Source: Microvelia longipes (Eukaryota > Arthropoda > Insecta > Hemiptera > Veliidae). From it: a stretch of 64,000 nucleotides of DNA. This document shows, in pieces, positions 44,432 through 56,235 of the stretch. The first letter of the stretch is position 1; every line of letters starts with the position of its first letter. The stretch lies in contig JACMZG010001863.1 of NCBI GenBank assembly GCA_018340805.1, forward strand, positions 60,245,005 to 60,309,004. Reading direction: 5' to 3'. The notes below the pieces were generated by a model. The model saw only the letters and a program-made list of their open reading frames with translations. It had not been told where the DNA came from and did not search any database. The position numbers were made by a program, and so were the translations under genes.

Positions 44432-44636
44432 GGTTCAGATGTTAATTTTAACATGCTTTATAATTTTGAATCAAATAAAATCGGTCAGGAAAAAATAATA
44501 CCTTTCAAAATGATCAAAAGTCGAAAAGCCGTAATAAATAACGGGAGTACCTAAATTACGGTTGGTTAGTTAGCAAAACCTGTCGAGTAGGGTGTCGTTT
44601 TTTATGTTTTTTGGGCTGCTGAATAAAATAAAACCG

Positions 44637-44697
44637 GTTCAGAGTCGATATGACCACTTAAAGTATTTGAGTACTTTAAGTAGTCATATCGACTCTT
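44637..44697. repeat. Palindrome with 24-bp arms
   Basis: AGAGTCGATATGACCACTTA...TAAGTAGTCATATCGACTCT with a TTTGAG centre and one mismatch. Confidence 0.8.
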
Positions 44698-44935
44698 GGA
44701 TTTGAGTCTCGCTTGGCTTTGAGGCCAGGTTTGAATCTTGGTATTTATTTACACAAGTGTACCGAATCTTTGCTCGTCATATTTACATGATATAAGTTAA
44801 GGACTACAAAATAATTCAGGCGCAGAGATCCTCAAGCCGGGCGAATTTTCTTGCTTAAGCAACAATTCTTGCTTAAGCTTCCGGTTTGTGCTTTATAATG
44901 TGAGTAGTAGCGTCGCAACTTGTTATTTAATTTTT
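44698..44935 (+). mobile_element. SINE-like fragment (GGGCGAATTTTCTT family)
   Basis: Contains GGTTTGAATCTTGG (B-box-like), then CAAGCCGGGCGAATTTTCTT. The same order occurs at 50,590-50,665 (AGGTTCGAATCTTTGTA ... CGCCGGGCGAATTTTCTT), and the last motif also at 49,888. Probably one tRNA-derived family, in diverged copies. Confidence 0.45.
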
Positions 44936-45059
44936 CAACAAAAAAAAAGTGCGCAATAAATTAGTATAACTAGAGCTCTAAATGAGCGCAAATATGCTGT
45001 TAAGTGCCGATTTTGGAACGATGACTATAAACAATGACGATGACAATGACGATGACTAA

Positions 45060-45320
45060 ATAATTAAATGAAAAGTCTCTCCGCAAAATAAAAAACTTTA
45101 TTGGCAAAGCGCTTTCAACCTAGCTAGAGGTCATCTATATATCTAAGAAGACGAATCTAATATCTAAAGCTAAATCATAGACTCACTCGTCTTCCTTTTA
45201 TTTCTTCAACGGTTATGCACTGATGATGGCCTCTAGCTAGGTTGAAAGCGCTTTGCCAATAAAGTTTTTATTTTGTGGAGAGACTTTTCATTTAATTATT
45301 TATGATGAACTCCATTCACG
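45060..45320. mobile_element. Fold-back element with hammerhead-like motif
   Basis: Arms AATTAAATGAAAAGTCTCTCC...TTGGCAAAGCGCTTTCAACC and inverse (to 45,300), ending in GATGAACTCCATTCACGCTC. The left arm is truncated inside its motif (45,108-45,135, minus, CTG lost). The right arm is complete. Confidence 0.75.
45220..45257 (+). ncRNA. Hammerhead-like motif, intact core (family A)
   Basis: GCA-CTGATGA-T-GGCCT-loop-AGGTT-GAAA-GCGC-TT-TGCC. TGC after the cleavage position pairs with GCA before the core (stem I), GCGC could form stem III, and stem II has two wobbles. Confidence 0.45.
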
Positions 45321-46140
45321 CTCATTCTCAAGATGTGATGACTATATAGTGTCTTATAATCTGTGAGACAAATATGACATTTTTTCTGAAAAATAAAAAG
45401 TTGTGAAGCTACTGTTCAGGTTCTAAGGATATGCCCTATAAACATTGCACACATTGAAAAAAAGACTTCACAGAGATTTAAAATTTAATTGTTTTTCCAG
45501 ATCTGGTTTTGAGTGTGGCTATTCTACCCCTGAGTACTAGGAAAGTCTCACCCCCTCTCCCAGAAGGGTGGCTTTTACGCTTTTAAGTACCGTAAAAAAA
45601 TTAAGGTATATTTATATATTCGACATAATAAAATATTAAGTTTGTACTAGCGTATACTAGCGTATTTGTTTTTAAAAATATTTTTAATGTATAACGAGCA
45701 AATTTATAACAATCATGAAAAATAACTTGAAACTTTTACTAATATTCATAATGTCTTGAATATTACATATATTGAATAATATATATTCATAGTGTATGTT
45801 TTTTTTTGTATGTTATGTAAATTATTTTTAGTATTAACCCTTTTATGTACTATATAGACCCAGGTACAATCACTATTTTTTTATCTCTTTTTCTCTGTAA
45901 TTTTGTACATTCAAAAATATTATTTGTACTTCTTGTTAAAAAAAATAATAAACATTTATTTATTTATTCATAAACTTCGTTTTAAACGCAAGTACAAACG
46001 AATTACTTTACTAGCGTATAAAGCTATGTCGAAAAATTCAACTATTTTTAAAATAAAATTTTAAATTTTAAAACCAATTGATAATTTCAAGGATCAAAAC
46101 TGCCATATTTCAATTAGAAAATTTGCGAGAATGACTTTAA
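45321..46140. other. Unannotated, with a possible retroposon tail
   Basis: TTTTTCTCTGTAATTTTGTACATTC...AATAATAAACATTTATTTATTTA (45,888-45,970) looks like a retroposon or gene 3' end, but nothing coding precedes it. Confidence 0.35.
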
Positions 46141-46143
46141 AAA

Positions 46144-46325
46144 ATCGGGTAAGGAACTTTTTTCCATAACATCAGATTCGCTATGCTCATCCCTTCTGCT
46201 ACGGATTCGCTTCGTTCGTCCTCAGAATATGCAACTCATTAAATTTATACTGTAACACGGCCTTTGGACTCGTTCCACTCGTCTTCAGAAAGTAAATACA
46301 TCCGTTTCATTCTCAGCGGTCACCC
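46144..46325 (+). repeat. CTTCGCTCG-family repeat
   Basis: AAATCGGGTAAGGAACTTTT...GATTCGCTTCGTTCGTCCTCAG...GGACTCGTTCCACTCGTCTTCAG, ending CAGCGGTCACCCATC. Confidence 0.75.
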
Positions 46326-47890
46326 ATCGAGAAACGAGCCACGCTTGATACTGCTTAACTGTATGATCTAACAAACATCAAGGAAATGCTTGACATACTA
46401 CTCCAGTTAATACTATAATGGCCAGTTTTACCATAGCCATACCACTCAACTCATAAATGAGAACGCTATAATTTAGCGAGCACGGAATATCGATATGGTA
46501 TGACGATACATGGAAGACTTATACCCCTATCATGGATTAAATTCAACATACATATGATATGAAATAACGAAACATTTTCTTACATATTTGTCAATTCATG
46601 CATACTTCCCCTAAAATAAATGGCTGGGAGCAAATGTCACTCACCAAGATAGTCTTTCACGAAGAGCAAACCTTGTTCTAACTTAAAATGTCGGCACACA
46701 AAGATTAATGAGATCCGTAGCCACCAGGATTTCTTTGTCCCGTTAAAACTGTTTTTAAAAACAATTTAAACTTTCAAAAGGAATTTATGGAAAACTGGGG
46801 ACGACAATTGCTTGTTATGAAAGAGAGGTCAAGAAGGAGAAGTTTTAGCCAAGTTGGAAGAATAGATGTGCCGAGCTTATTGTGTCCCGGTGGACATTGT
46901 CCCCAACAGACCGGGACACGGACTCTCTATCAATACCTGCATATTAATCAGTCCCCCAAACAAGACAACTTGAGTCTTAACAATAAAGCCCCAGGGAAAG
47001 AGCGACAAAGGAGAAGTCTGGACAAAGGGAACAGCATAAAGGAATTCTGGGGATCTGATTTATATCTGTGAGGCAAAGTGGACATTCACAAACTCCTTTC
47101 TCAATACAATACCCCTTCCTGCTTATCCTCAAATACCCCATTTACATACAATAAGTCAGCGTAAACAATTGCTGAAGTACGATGATAGTTTTATTCTTAA
47201 TTATTAATTAAGAAAAATATTTCTAATTTTCCATTATTCAGACATAAATATCAGACTAGAAGTCAAGGCGATGAGAATAGTTGCGCCTAGCTGCAGAACA
47301 TCAGCTGCGTGTAATCACAGTGCTTTCACAGCTCCTAGACTGTACAATAACTCGCCCATACATATTCTTTCTACTATCTTTCTGTTTTCTAGGTCCTTAC
47401 AAGACCTTTAAAAAATAAGTTAAAAAAATTCTTAGGTACCTAATTAGGCAATACAATTATTTTTTCTCTTTTGTTTGTTTAACTTTGTTGACTTAAATTT
47501 ATAAATGTATACTTTTTTTATGCTTTTTACTTTATTTAATTAGATATAGGAGTAGATATAAGCATTAGATATAAGGAGTAGACTCGTGTCGCGCACAAGC
47601 CTTGAGCTTATGCGACAACAAATGGTCAATATATATATTTTATTTATTTGTAATTTAACCTTTGTAAACAGGTATTTTTATGTAAATAAATGATTTATTT
47701 ATTATTTATTGAATTTGTTTAAAAAATCGATAAAACGTACTTTGTAAAAATAATGCCTTTCGGTAGCAAATAATTTACAATCAGCGATTAATTATGTCAT
47801 TTTTAATTTAATATTGTATTGATAACATTATTGCCCTGGAGTGAGTACAAAATCCGTTTAAGAGGTCCCCAACAACGTAAAAAACGTTTA
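46326..47890. other. Unannotated sequence
   Basis: A 94-codon plus-strand open frame (46,787-47,071) is polar and basic, with no recognised motif. I do not call it. No repeat copy seen. Confidence 0.35.
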
Positions 47891-47894
47891 TATA

Positions 47895-47896
47895 AA

Positions 47897-47964
<68 letters not shown>

Positions 47965-47988
47965 CTATATATATATTTATATATATAA
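47895..47988. repeat. (TA)n microsatellite
   Basis: Nearly pure TA for about 90 bp. The Tyr/Ile open frame across it is an artefact. Confidence 0.92.
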
Positions 47989-48478
47989 ACATGGAAAAGA
48001 CTCCATTTTTGTTAAGACACTCGATGGTCCTTCTAGCATTAATTACGACGCCTTCTCTTTGACGACTGTATGTTAAGAGGGGAAGTTTTGAACTCTCTGA
48101 GGGACTGCACCTCGCAGTGTCAGGGGAGATATAACATATCGAATGTTTTCAGTGAACTAATAAGGTCAGAGTGATGAAATGTCACATGTGTAACACACCA
48201 CATGCATAATGTCACATCCTCAGAGAATTACTCCCAATAGTGCTTTCACGAATCTATAAAATTATTTAAAAATTGATTTTTCGTAAAACGGCGCCTTCGA
48301 AGATAGTGGCCGCGTGACCTTCTGTTATAATCGATATTAATTTAAATTCAAAAACGCAAAACATTTCAGAAAATTCAACTATTCAAAAGTCAACTAATTT
48401 CTATTCACTAATTTATTTCAAGCCAATTTTTATATTGTAAGTAAAATTTCAACATTTACCTAACCACGCCAAGGAGTA
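47989..48478. other. Unannotated sequence
   Basis: No gene or repeat recognised. Confidence 0.35.
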
Positions 48479-48479
48479 T

Positions 48480-48592
48480 CACCACTGGGTGATTCCTCTA
48501 TCAAGCCCAAGTCACTTTTACCAACATTAGCACTATATGTCAAATACATTTATTGTAGACAATAATCAATAAAGTTAAAAAAAAAAAAAGCT
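48480..48592 (+). mobile_element. Retroposon 3'-end fragment, copy 2, with poly-A
   Basis: GGTGATTCCTCTATCAAGCC...TCAAATACATTTATTGTAGA-CAATAATC, ending in a 13-A run. Partner of 30,688-30,835. Confidence 0.6.
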
Positions 48593-48696
48593 TTAAGCGA
48601 ATTCCCAAAAGAAGTATGGGCTTATTATGTTAGGGTTATGAAGGCAGGGAGGTGGATTTTGTGAAAGAGTGGACCTAATATACATATATTCTGATC

Positions 48697-48700
48697 AAGT

Positions 48701-48780
<80 letters not shown>
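48697..48780. repeat. (TA)n microsatellite
   Basis: TA repeats with short A/T slips. Confidence 0.9.
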
Positions 48781-48783
<3 letters not shown>

Positions 48784-48794
48784 GTACTACTGTG

Positions 48795-49015
48795 TATGGC
48801 TAACAAATAATTACGTCCGGGTTTTATCCATTGACATACATAGCATAATAATCTAAAGTAATCACATTTTATGACTTAAACATTTGAAAATTTGCTTACA
48901 TCATAGACGAATTCCACTTATTTAAACTAGTTAAATTACTAACTGATTCATGTGGCCGCGAAGCGGCTCCTGGCGCTGAGACCGCGGAGCGGCCAAGAGG
49001 CCTAAGGGTTCTGTT
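48795..49015. mobile_element. Dispersed element, copy 2 (without minisatellite)
   Basis: TTGACATACATAGCATAATA...AATCACATTTTATGACTTAA...GGCCGCGAAGCGGCTCC...GACCGCGGAGCGGCCAAGAG. Partner of 6,130-6,860; the 32-bp unit is not expanded here. Confidence 0.65.
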
Positions 49016-49139
49016 TATTTGATGTTAGAGCAGATAACATCAGTTTTCCAAAATAAATCTGGTTGAATAAGACGCGAACACGTCAAGAGAAACTGTAGTT
49101 TTCTACTCTAGTTGTTTAGGAGTGTATCGCCCTACCCTT

Positions 49140-49390
49140 ATAATAATAATAATAAAGCCCTTTTAGAGTTTTGCGGCTCATCAGGGATAAACCCCCTGCG
49201 GGAACCACCTCGGGTGGTAGTAGCAACCGTTACGTGTAAAGTGAATTCTAAAGTTGGCGATAATTTATGTAAACAATAATTTTATATAAACTAAGAGCGT
49301 AACCTAGGATGCGAACCACAGACCTCTGTGGTGTAAAGGTCAGTGTATGGACTAACGCTTTAACGACCTCGGCCACGGAGGCGGTTACCG
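49140..49390 (-). mobile_element. SINE-2 copy
   Basis: On the minus strand: a tRNA-like head with A-box-like TGGCCGAGGTCGTTAAAGCG and B-box GGTTCGCATCC (about 49,305-49,385), a body with GAGGTGGTTCCCGCAGGG, and an (ATT)n tail at 49,141-49,156. The head overlaps an 85-codon plus-strand open frame that I reject. Confidence 0.85.
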
Positions 49391-49959
49391 CCCTACCATA
49401 TAGAGGAGTATTTAACTGGTTTATTCTATTACAACACTTCCACGGTGTGTCCCTTTTATGTAACTTCTTTATTTGGTTGCCGATAATATTTTTTTTTAAT
49501 AATAAAAAGATAATTAATGGGTTATCCGGAAGGATTTCTTCCTTGGGAAGTGATTTAAAATGCTAACCTAAAGCACCTAACTAAAATGATAATAAACACG
49601 AGCTCAAATTTGTCATGAGAATACTTCTCTCAATCCTTTTACCTGTTTTATGTAAATACTATTACAGTAACAAAAGAAACGGCCCCCCCCCCCGACCCAC
49701 CTGTGGTGTTAGGGAACCATCAAATGAATGTGCTTCAGATGGCCCTAAACCTGAGTGCTCCTTAATGCGAGCTAATTTATATCACTAGTAATGTTCTATA
49801 CTAAGACTTGTCACACAATTCAGAAGCAACAAATCTAAAACGATTTCTACCATCAATAGGAAGATATTTCTGGGGCGGAATTCAGCAAGCCGAGCGAATT
49901 TTCTTTGAAATCGGTTCTTCTTTAATCCATTATTCTGAAATAAGTACAGATTTTTTTCG

Positions 49960-50170
49960 AATGTCCCAGTGGTGTACAAGTTAGTACGTGCGCCTGCCAC
50001 CAAGATAGTCCAATTCCGGACGGGGCCTCTATATAAGGGATGGAAATTCTTTCACGTGCCGTCTTTCAAAAGGGACGTTAAGACAGTGGTTCTGTGCCTG
50101 TGCGATGTCAGGTACTCGTAATAGATCCCTAACCCTAAATAGACCATGGTTTAGGAAATATTTAGTACCT
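49960..50170 (+). mobile_element. SINE-1-related copy, truncated
   Basis: Head GTCCCAGTGGTGTACAAGTT-AGTACGTGCGCC with a B-box-like AGTCCAATTCCGGACGGGGC, then GCCGTCTTTCAAAAGGGACG and GATGTCAGGTACTCGTAA, as in SINE-1. It ends after GACCATGGTTTAGG without the 3' half. Confidence 0.65.
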
Positions 50171-50214
50171 ATATATACCTAGTATAGTACCTATATACCT
50201 ACAGAGTAATAAAA

Positions 50215-50320
50215 TAAGTCACTCCACTGGTGTCAACAATTTATTTAAAATAAAGCGTAACCGGCTTTCAACCAACTAAAGGTCATCATCAGTGCCTAAC
50301 AAAAAAATAAATAAAAGAAA
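50215..50320 (-). mobile_element. Single arm of hammerhead-like element
   Basis: One arm of the fold-back family: CACTCCACTGGTG...TTTATTTAAAATAAAGCG, then the motif. No inverted partner found nearby. Confidence 0.6.
50256..50292 (-). ncRNA. Hammerhead-like motif, intact core (family A)
   Basis: Minus strand: GGCA-CTGATGA-T-GACC-TTTAGTT-GGTT-GAAA-GCCGGTT-ACGC. Stem II is GACC/GGTT. AGCC can pair with GGTT as a loop-less stem III. Confidence 0.4.
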
Positions 50321-50519
50321 TTACAAAATGGTAAAAAACAAAAATCTAAAACTAAGTTAAAATATAAAAGCCCCCTCTTCAATGCGAAGTTAGTCTAATA
50401 ACAGTCAACAGTAAGAAAAAGACTCAAAACCTAGCTTCCTAACACCTCACCGATATGTTTTATCTTTTTATTCTTTTGTCAAACAAATGTCACAAAGGTT
50501 GTCTCTTGCAATGCTTTTT

Positions 50520-50690
50520 AGGGTGCTGTAAAAAATTGTCCGGAGTCGATACCATCACAGAAAGTAATAAAAGCCAGGGTTCCCAGGTTCGAATCTTTGT
50601 ACTGGCAATAATTTTTTATCGTGGCACACATGTTCGCACGCCGGGCGAATTTTCTTGGAAATCTTTGGTTCCGTGGCATCTACCTCTTAT
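50520..50690 (+). mobile_element. SINE-like fragment (GGGCGAATTTTCTT family)
   Basis: B-box-like CAGGTTCGAATCTTTG, then GCACGCCGGGCGAATTTTCT. Directly after this, TTTCTTGGAAATCTTTGGTT is identical to 20 bases of the protein-coding repeat that begins about 110 bp downstream. Confidence 0.45.
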
Positions 50691-50768
50691 GTCACCCTCG
50701 TTAGCATAATGTCTAAGACAGACAGGACAAAAATACTCCCATGGAACACAGTTATACTTGGCAGAATA

Positions 50769-50778
50769 NNNNNNNNNN
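50769..50778. other. Assembly gap (10 N)
   Basis: Ten N separate the left flank from the coding array, which begins in mid-unit. Confidence 0.98.
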
Positions 50779-53700
50779 CTTTACTTACCAGTTTCACAGC
50801 GCATGGTTTCAGAGTAGTTGTTGTTGGTTTACGTGTTGTTGTTTTAGTTGATGGCTTAGGTGTTGTTTTGATTGGTGGTATTTTGACTTTCTCAACACAA
50901 CCTTTTATCAGCAATTTCACTTTAATCACTTTAGTTACTTCAAACTTGACAATCACTTTCTTTACATAATGATGTGGTTTTTTCAAAACGTTCTCAAATC
51001 ATCAATAATTGTTTTCAATGATACTTTAATTGTTTTCTTTACAGGTCGTTTAACATTTGGTTTTATGAATTTTCGTTTATGAATTACAATTGTAACAGAC
51101 TTGAAGTATTTGCTCAATTTGTCACCTGGATTTACCGATATTACTTTCAATCCGACTGATGTGATTCTATTTGGTTTATTTGTCTAGTGCCTTTTACGAT
51201 ATTGACAACAATTGTGTGTTTTTTGCCAGGTTTAAATTCGACACCTTGTTTTGGATTTTTCCAATCAGGTCTCAATTTTTTAATATCTTTCTTGGAAATC
51301 TTTGGTTGAACTGTAATCTTTGTCAAATCTCCATCTTTACTTACCAGTTTCACAGCGCATGGTTCAGAGTAGTTGTTGTTGGTTTACGTGTTGTTGTTTT
51401 AGTTGATGGCTTAGGTGTTGTTTTGATTGGTGGTATTTTGACTTTCTCAACACAACCTTTTATCAGCAATTTCACTTTAATCACTTTAGTTACTTCAAAC
51501 TTGACAATCACTTTCTTTACATAATGATGTGGTTTTTTCAAAACGTTCTTCAAATCATCAATAATTGTTTTCAATGATACTTTAATTGTTTTCTTTACAG
51601 GTCGTTTAACATTTGGTTTTATGAATTTTCGTTTATGAATTACAATTGTAACAGACTTGAAGTATTTGCTCAATTTGTCACCTGGATTTACCGATATTAC
51701 TTTCAATCCGACTGATGTGATTCTATTTGGTTTATTTTGTCTAGTGCCTTTTACGATATTGACAACAATTGTGTGTTTTTTGCCAGGTTTAAATTCGACA
51801 CCTTTTGGATTTTTCCAATCAGGTCTCAATTTTTTAATATCTTTCTTGGAAATCTTTGGTTGAACTGTAATCTTTGTCAAATCTCCATCTTTACTTACCA
51901 GTTTCACAGCGCATGGTTTCAGAGTAGTTGTTGTTGGTTTACGTGTTGTTGTTTTAGTTGATGGCTTAGGTGTTGTTTTGATTGGTGGTATTTTGACTTT
52001 CTCAACACAACCTTTTATCAGCAATTTCACTTTAATCACTTTAGTTACTTCAAACTTGACAATCACTTTCTTTACATAATGATGTGGTTTTTTCAAAACG
52101 TTCTTCAAATCATCAATAATTGTTTTCAATGATACTTTAATTGTTTTCTTTACAGGTCGTTTAACATTTGGTTTTATGAATTTTCGTTTATGAATTACAA
52201 TTGTAACAGACTTGAAGTATTTGCTCAATTTGTCACCTGGATTTACCGATATTACTTTCAATCCGACTGATGTGATTCTATTGGTTTATTTTGTCTAGTG
52301 CCTTTTACGATATTGACAACAATTGTGTGTTTTTTGCCAGGTTTAAATTCGACACCTTGTTTTGGATTTTTCCAATCAGGTCTCAATTTTTTAATATCTT
52401 TCTTGGAAATCTTTGGTTGAACTGTAATCTTTGTCAAATCTCCATCTTTACTTACCAGTTTCACAGCGCATGGTTTCAGAGTAGTTGTTGTTGGTTTACG
52501 TGTTGTTGTTTTAGTTGATGGCTTAGGTGTTGTTTTGATTGGTGGTATTTTGACTTTCTCAACACAACCTTTTATCAGCAATTTCACTTTAATCACTTTA
52601 GTTACTTCAAACTTGACAATCACTTTCTTTACATAATGATGTGGTTTTTTCAAAACGTTCTTCAAATCATCAATAATTGTTTTCAATGATACTTTAATTG
52701 TTTTCTTTACAGGTCGTTTAACATTTGGTTTTATGAATTTTCGTTTATGAATTACAATTGTAACAGACTTGAAGTATTTGCTCAATTTGTCACCTGGATT
52801 TACCGATATTACTTTCAATCCGACTGATGTGATTCTATTTGGTTTATTTTGTCTAGTGCCTTTTACGATATTGACAACAATTGTGTGTTTTTTGCCAGGT
52901 TTAAATTCGACACCTTGTTTTGGATTTTTCCAATCAGGTCTCAATTTTTTAATATCTTTCTTGGAAATCTTGGTTGAACTGTAATCTTTGTCAAATCTCC
53001 ATCTTTACTTACCAGTTTCACAGCGCATGGTTTCAGAGTAGTTGTTGTTGGTTTACGTGTTGTTGTTTTAGTTGATGGCTTAGGTGTTGTTTTGATTGGT
53101 GGTATTTTGACTTTCTCAACACAACCTTTTATCAGCAATTTCACTTTAATCACTTTAGTTACTTCAAACTTGACAATCACTTTCTTTACATAATGATGTG
53201 GTTTTTTCAAAACGTTTCTCAAATCATCAATAATTGTTTCAATGATACTTTAATTGTTTTCTTTACAGGTCGTTTAACATTTGGTTTTATGAATTTTCGT
53301 TTATGAATTACAATTGTAACAGACTTGAAGTATTTGCTCAATTTGTCACCTGGATTTACCGATATTACTTTCAATCCGACTGATGTGATTCTATTTGGTT
53401 TATTTTGTCTAGTGCCTTTTACGATATTGACAACAATTGTGTGTTTTTGCCAGGTTTAAATTCGACACCTTGTTTTGGATTTTTCCAATCAGGTCTCAAT
53501 TTTTTAATATCTTTCTTGGAAATCTTTGGTTGAACTGTAATCTTTGTCAAATCTCCATCTTTACTTACCAGTTTCACAGCGCATGGTTTCAGAGTAGTTG
53601 TTTGTTGGTTTACGTGTTGTTGTTTTAGTTGATGGCTTAGGTGTTGTTTTGATTGGTGGTATTTTGACTTTCTCAACACAACCTTTTATCAGCAATTTCA

Positions 53701-56137
53701 CTTTAATCACTTTAGTTACTTCAAACTTGACAATCACTTTCTTTACATAATGATGTGGTTTTTTCAAAACGTTCTTCAAATCATCAATAATTGTTTTCAA
53801 TGATACTTTAATTGTTTTCTTTACAGGTCGTTTAACATTTGGTTTTATGAATTTTCGTTTATGAATTACAATTGTAACAGACTTGAAGTATTTGCTCAAT
53901 TTGTCACCTGGATTTACCGATATTACTTTCAATCCGACTGATGTGATTCTATTTGGTTTATTTTGTCTAGTGCCTTTTACGATATTGACAACAATTGTGT
54001 GTTTTTTGCCAGGTTTAAATTCGACACCTTGTTTTGGATTTTTCCAATCAGGTCTCAATTTTTTAATATCTTTCTTGGAAATCTTTGGTTGAACTGTAAT
54101 CTTTGTCAAATCTCCATCTTTACTTACCAGTTTCACAGCGCATGGTTTCAGAGTAGTTGTTGTTGGTTTACGTGTTGTTGTTTTAGTTGATGGCTTAGGT
54201 GTTGTTTTGATTGGTGGTATTTTGACTTTCTCAACACAACCTTTTATCAGCAATTTCACTTTAATCACTTTAGTTACTTCAAACTTGACAATCACTTTCT
54301 TTACATAATGATGTTTTTTTCAAAACGTTCTTCAAATCATCAATAATTGTTTTCAATGATACTTTAATTGTTTTCTTTACAGGTCGTTTAACATTTGGTT
54401 TTATGAATTTTCGTTTATGAATTACAATTGTAACAGACTTGAAGTATTTGCTCAATTTGTCACCTGGATTTACCGATATTACTTTCAATCCGACTGATGT
54501 GATTCTATTTGGTTTATTTTGTCTAGTGCCTTTTACGATATTGACAACAATTGTGTTTTTTTGCCAGGTTTAAATTCGACACCTTGTTTTGGATTTTTCC
54601 AATCAGGTCTCAATTTTTTAATATCTTTCTTGGAAATCTTTGGTTGAACTGTAATCTTTGTCAAATCTCCATCTTTACTTACCAGTTTCACAGCGCATGG
54701 TTTCAGAGTAGTTGTTGTTGGTTTACGTGTTGTTGTTTTAGTTGATGGCTTAGGTGTTGTTTTGATTGGTGGTATTTTGACTTTCTCAACACAACCTTTT
54801 ATCAGCAATTTCACTTTAATCACTTTAGTTACTTCAAACTTGACAATCACTTTCTTTACATAATGATGTGGTTTTTTCAAAACGTTCTTCAAATCATCAA
54901 TAATTGTTTTCAATGATACTTTAATTGTTTTTTTTACAGGTCGTTTAACATTTGGTTTTATGAATTTTCGTTTATGAATTACAATTGTAACAGACTTGAA
55001 GTATTTGCTCAATTTGTCACCTGGATTTACCGATATTACTTTCAATCCGACTGATGTGATTCTATTTGGTTTATTTTGTCTAGTGCCTTTTACGATATTG
55101 ACAACAATTGTGTGTTTTTTGCCAGGTTTAAATTCGACACCTTGTTTTGGATTTTTCCAATCAGGTCTCAATTTTTTAATATCTTTCTTGGAAATCTTTG
55201 GTTGAACTGTAATCTTTGTCAAATCTCCATCTTTACTTACCAGTTTCACAGCGCATGGTTTCAGAGTAGTTGTTGTTGGTTTACGTGTTGTTGTTTTAGT
55301 TGATGGCTTAGGTGTTGTTTTGATTGGTGGTATTTTGACTTTCTCAACACAACCTTTTATCAGCAATTTCACTTTAATCACTTTAGTTACTTCAAACTTG
55401 ACAATCACTTTCTTACATAATGATGTGGTTTTTTCAAAACGTTCTTCAAATCATCAATAATTGTTTTCAATGATACTTTAATTGTTTTCTTTACAGGTCG
55501 TTTAACATTTGGTTTTATGAATTTTCGTTTATGAATTACAATTGTAACAGACTTGAAGTATTTGCTCAATTTGTCACCTGGATTTACCGATATTACTTTC
55601 AATCCGACTGATGTGATTCTATTTGGTTTATTTTGTCTAGTGCCTTTTACGATATTGACAACAATTGTGTGTGTTTTTTGCCAGGTTTAAATTCGACACC
55701 TTGTTTTGGATTTTTCCAATCAGGTCTCAATTTTTTAATATCTTTCTTGGAAATCTTTGGTTGAACTGTAATCTTTGTCAAATCTCCATCTTTACTTACC
55801 AGTTTCACAGCGCATGGTTTCAGAGTAGTTGTTGTTGGTTTACGTGTTGTTGTTTTAGTTGATGGCTTAGGTGTTGTTTTGATTGGTGGTATTTTGACTT
55901 TCTCAACACAACCTTTTATCAGCAATTTCACTTTAATCACTTTAGTTACTTCAAACTTGACAATCACTTTCTTTACATAATGATGTGGTTTTTTCAAAAC
56001 GTTCTTCAAATCATCAATAATTGTTTTCAATGATACTTTAATTGTTTTCTTTACAGGTCGTTTAACATTTGGTTTTATGAATTTTCGTTTATGAATTACA
56101 ATTGTAACAGACTTGAAGTATTTGCTCAATTTGTCAC
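50779..56137 (-). CDS. Giant tandem-repeat Lys/Thr-rich protein, partial
   Basis: About 9.6 tandem copies of a 558-bp unit, one minus-strand frame open through all 186 codons. From its KPC motif the unit has a basic domain with a short acidic turn (VSKDGDLTK) and PDWKNPKQ near residue 33; GKKHTIVVNIVKG and VISVNPGDKL; alternating Lys/Val/Ile segments near 135-155 suggesting beta strands; a second Cys near 157; and a Thr/Pro/Lys linker (TTPKPSTKTTTRKPTTTT) typical of O-glycosylated mucin-like spacers. Lysine is about 24% of residues. I do not recognise the domain. A secreted structural, glue or silk-like protein is inference. Units are nearly identical, with indels of 1-3 bases mostly in homopolymers (for example 50,993, 51,180, 51,360, 52,281, 53,238, 54,313, 54,556, 55,413), so the breaks are probably consensus errors. 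No start, signal peptide, intron or stop is visible because both ends are cut by N. Confidence 0.75.
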
Positions 56138-56138
56138 N
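56138..56138. other. Single N at array end
   Basis: One N separates mid-unit repeat sequence (CAATTTGTCAC) from unrelated AT-rich DNA, which marks an artificial join. Confidence 0.95.
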
Positions 56139-56164
56139 ATAAAATAAATTATTATATCATTCAT

Positions 56165-56235
56165 TTTATATTTTTAATAAGTTTCACACTTTAACCGTTA
56201 GGGCCTCTCTAGTAATAATATCTCTATGTTTCTAT
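56165..56235 (+). repeat. GGTGGTCAGGTTA-family end fragment
   Basis: AGTTTCACACTTTAACCGTT-AGGGCCTCTCTAGTAATAAT-ATCTCTATG matches the 3' part of 36,606-36,695 and 18,200-18,250. Confidence 0.5.

Noticed and set aside
46787..47071. 94-codon basic plus-strand open frame
   Set aside because: No recognisable domain and no supporting context.
50779..56137. Plus-strand 60-118-codon open frames repeated in each unit
   Set aside because: They stop within each unit, while the minus frame stays open across the whole 186-codon unit. They are shadows of it.
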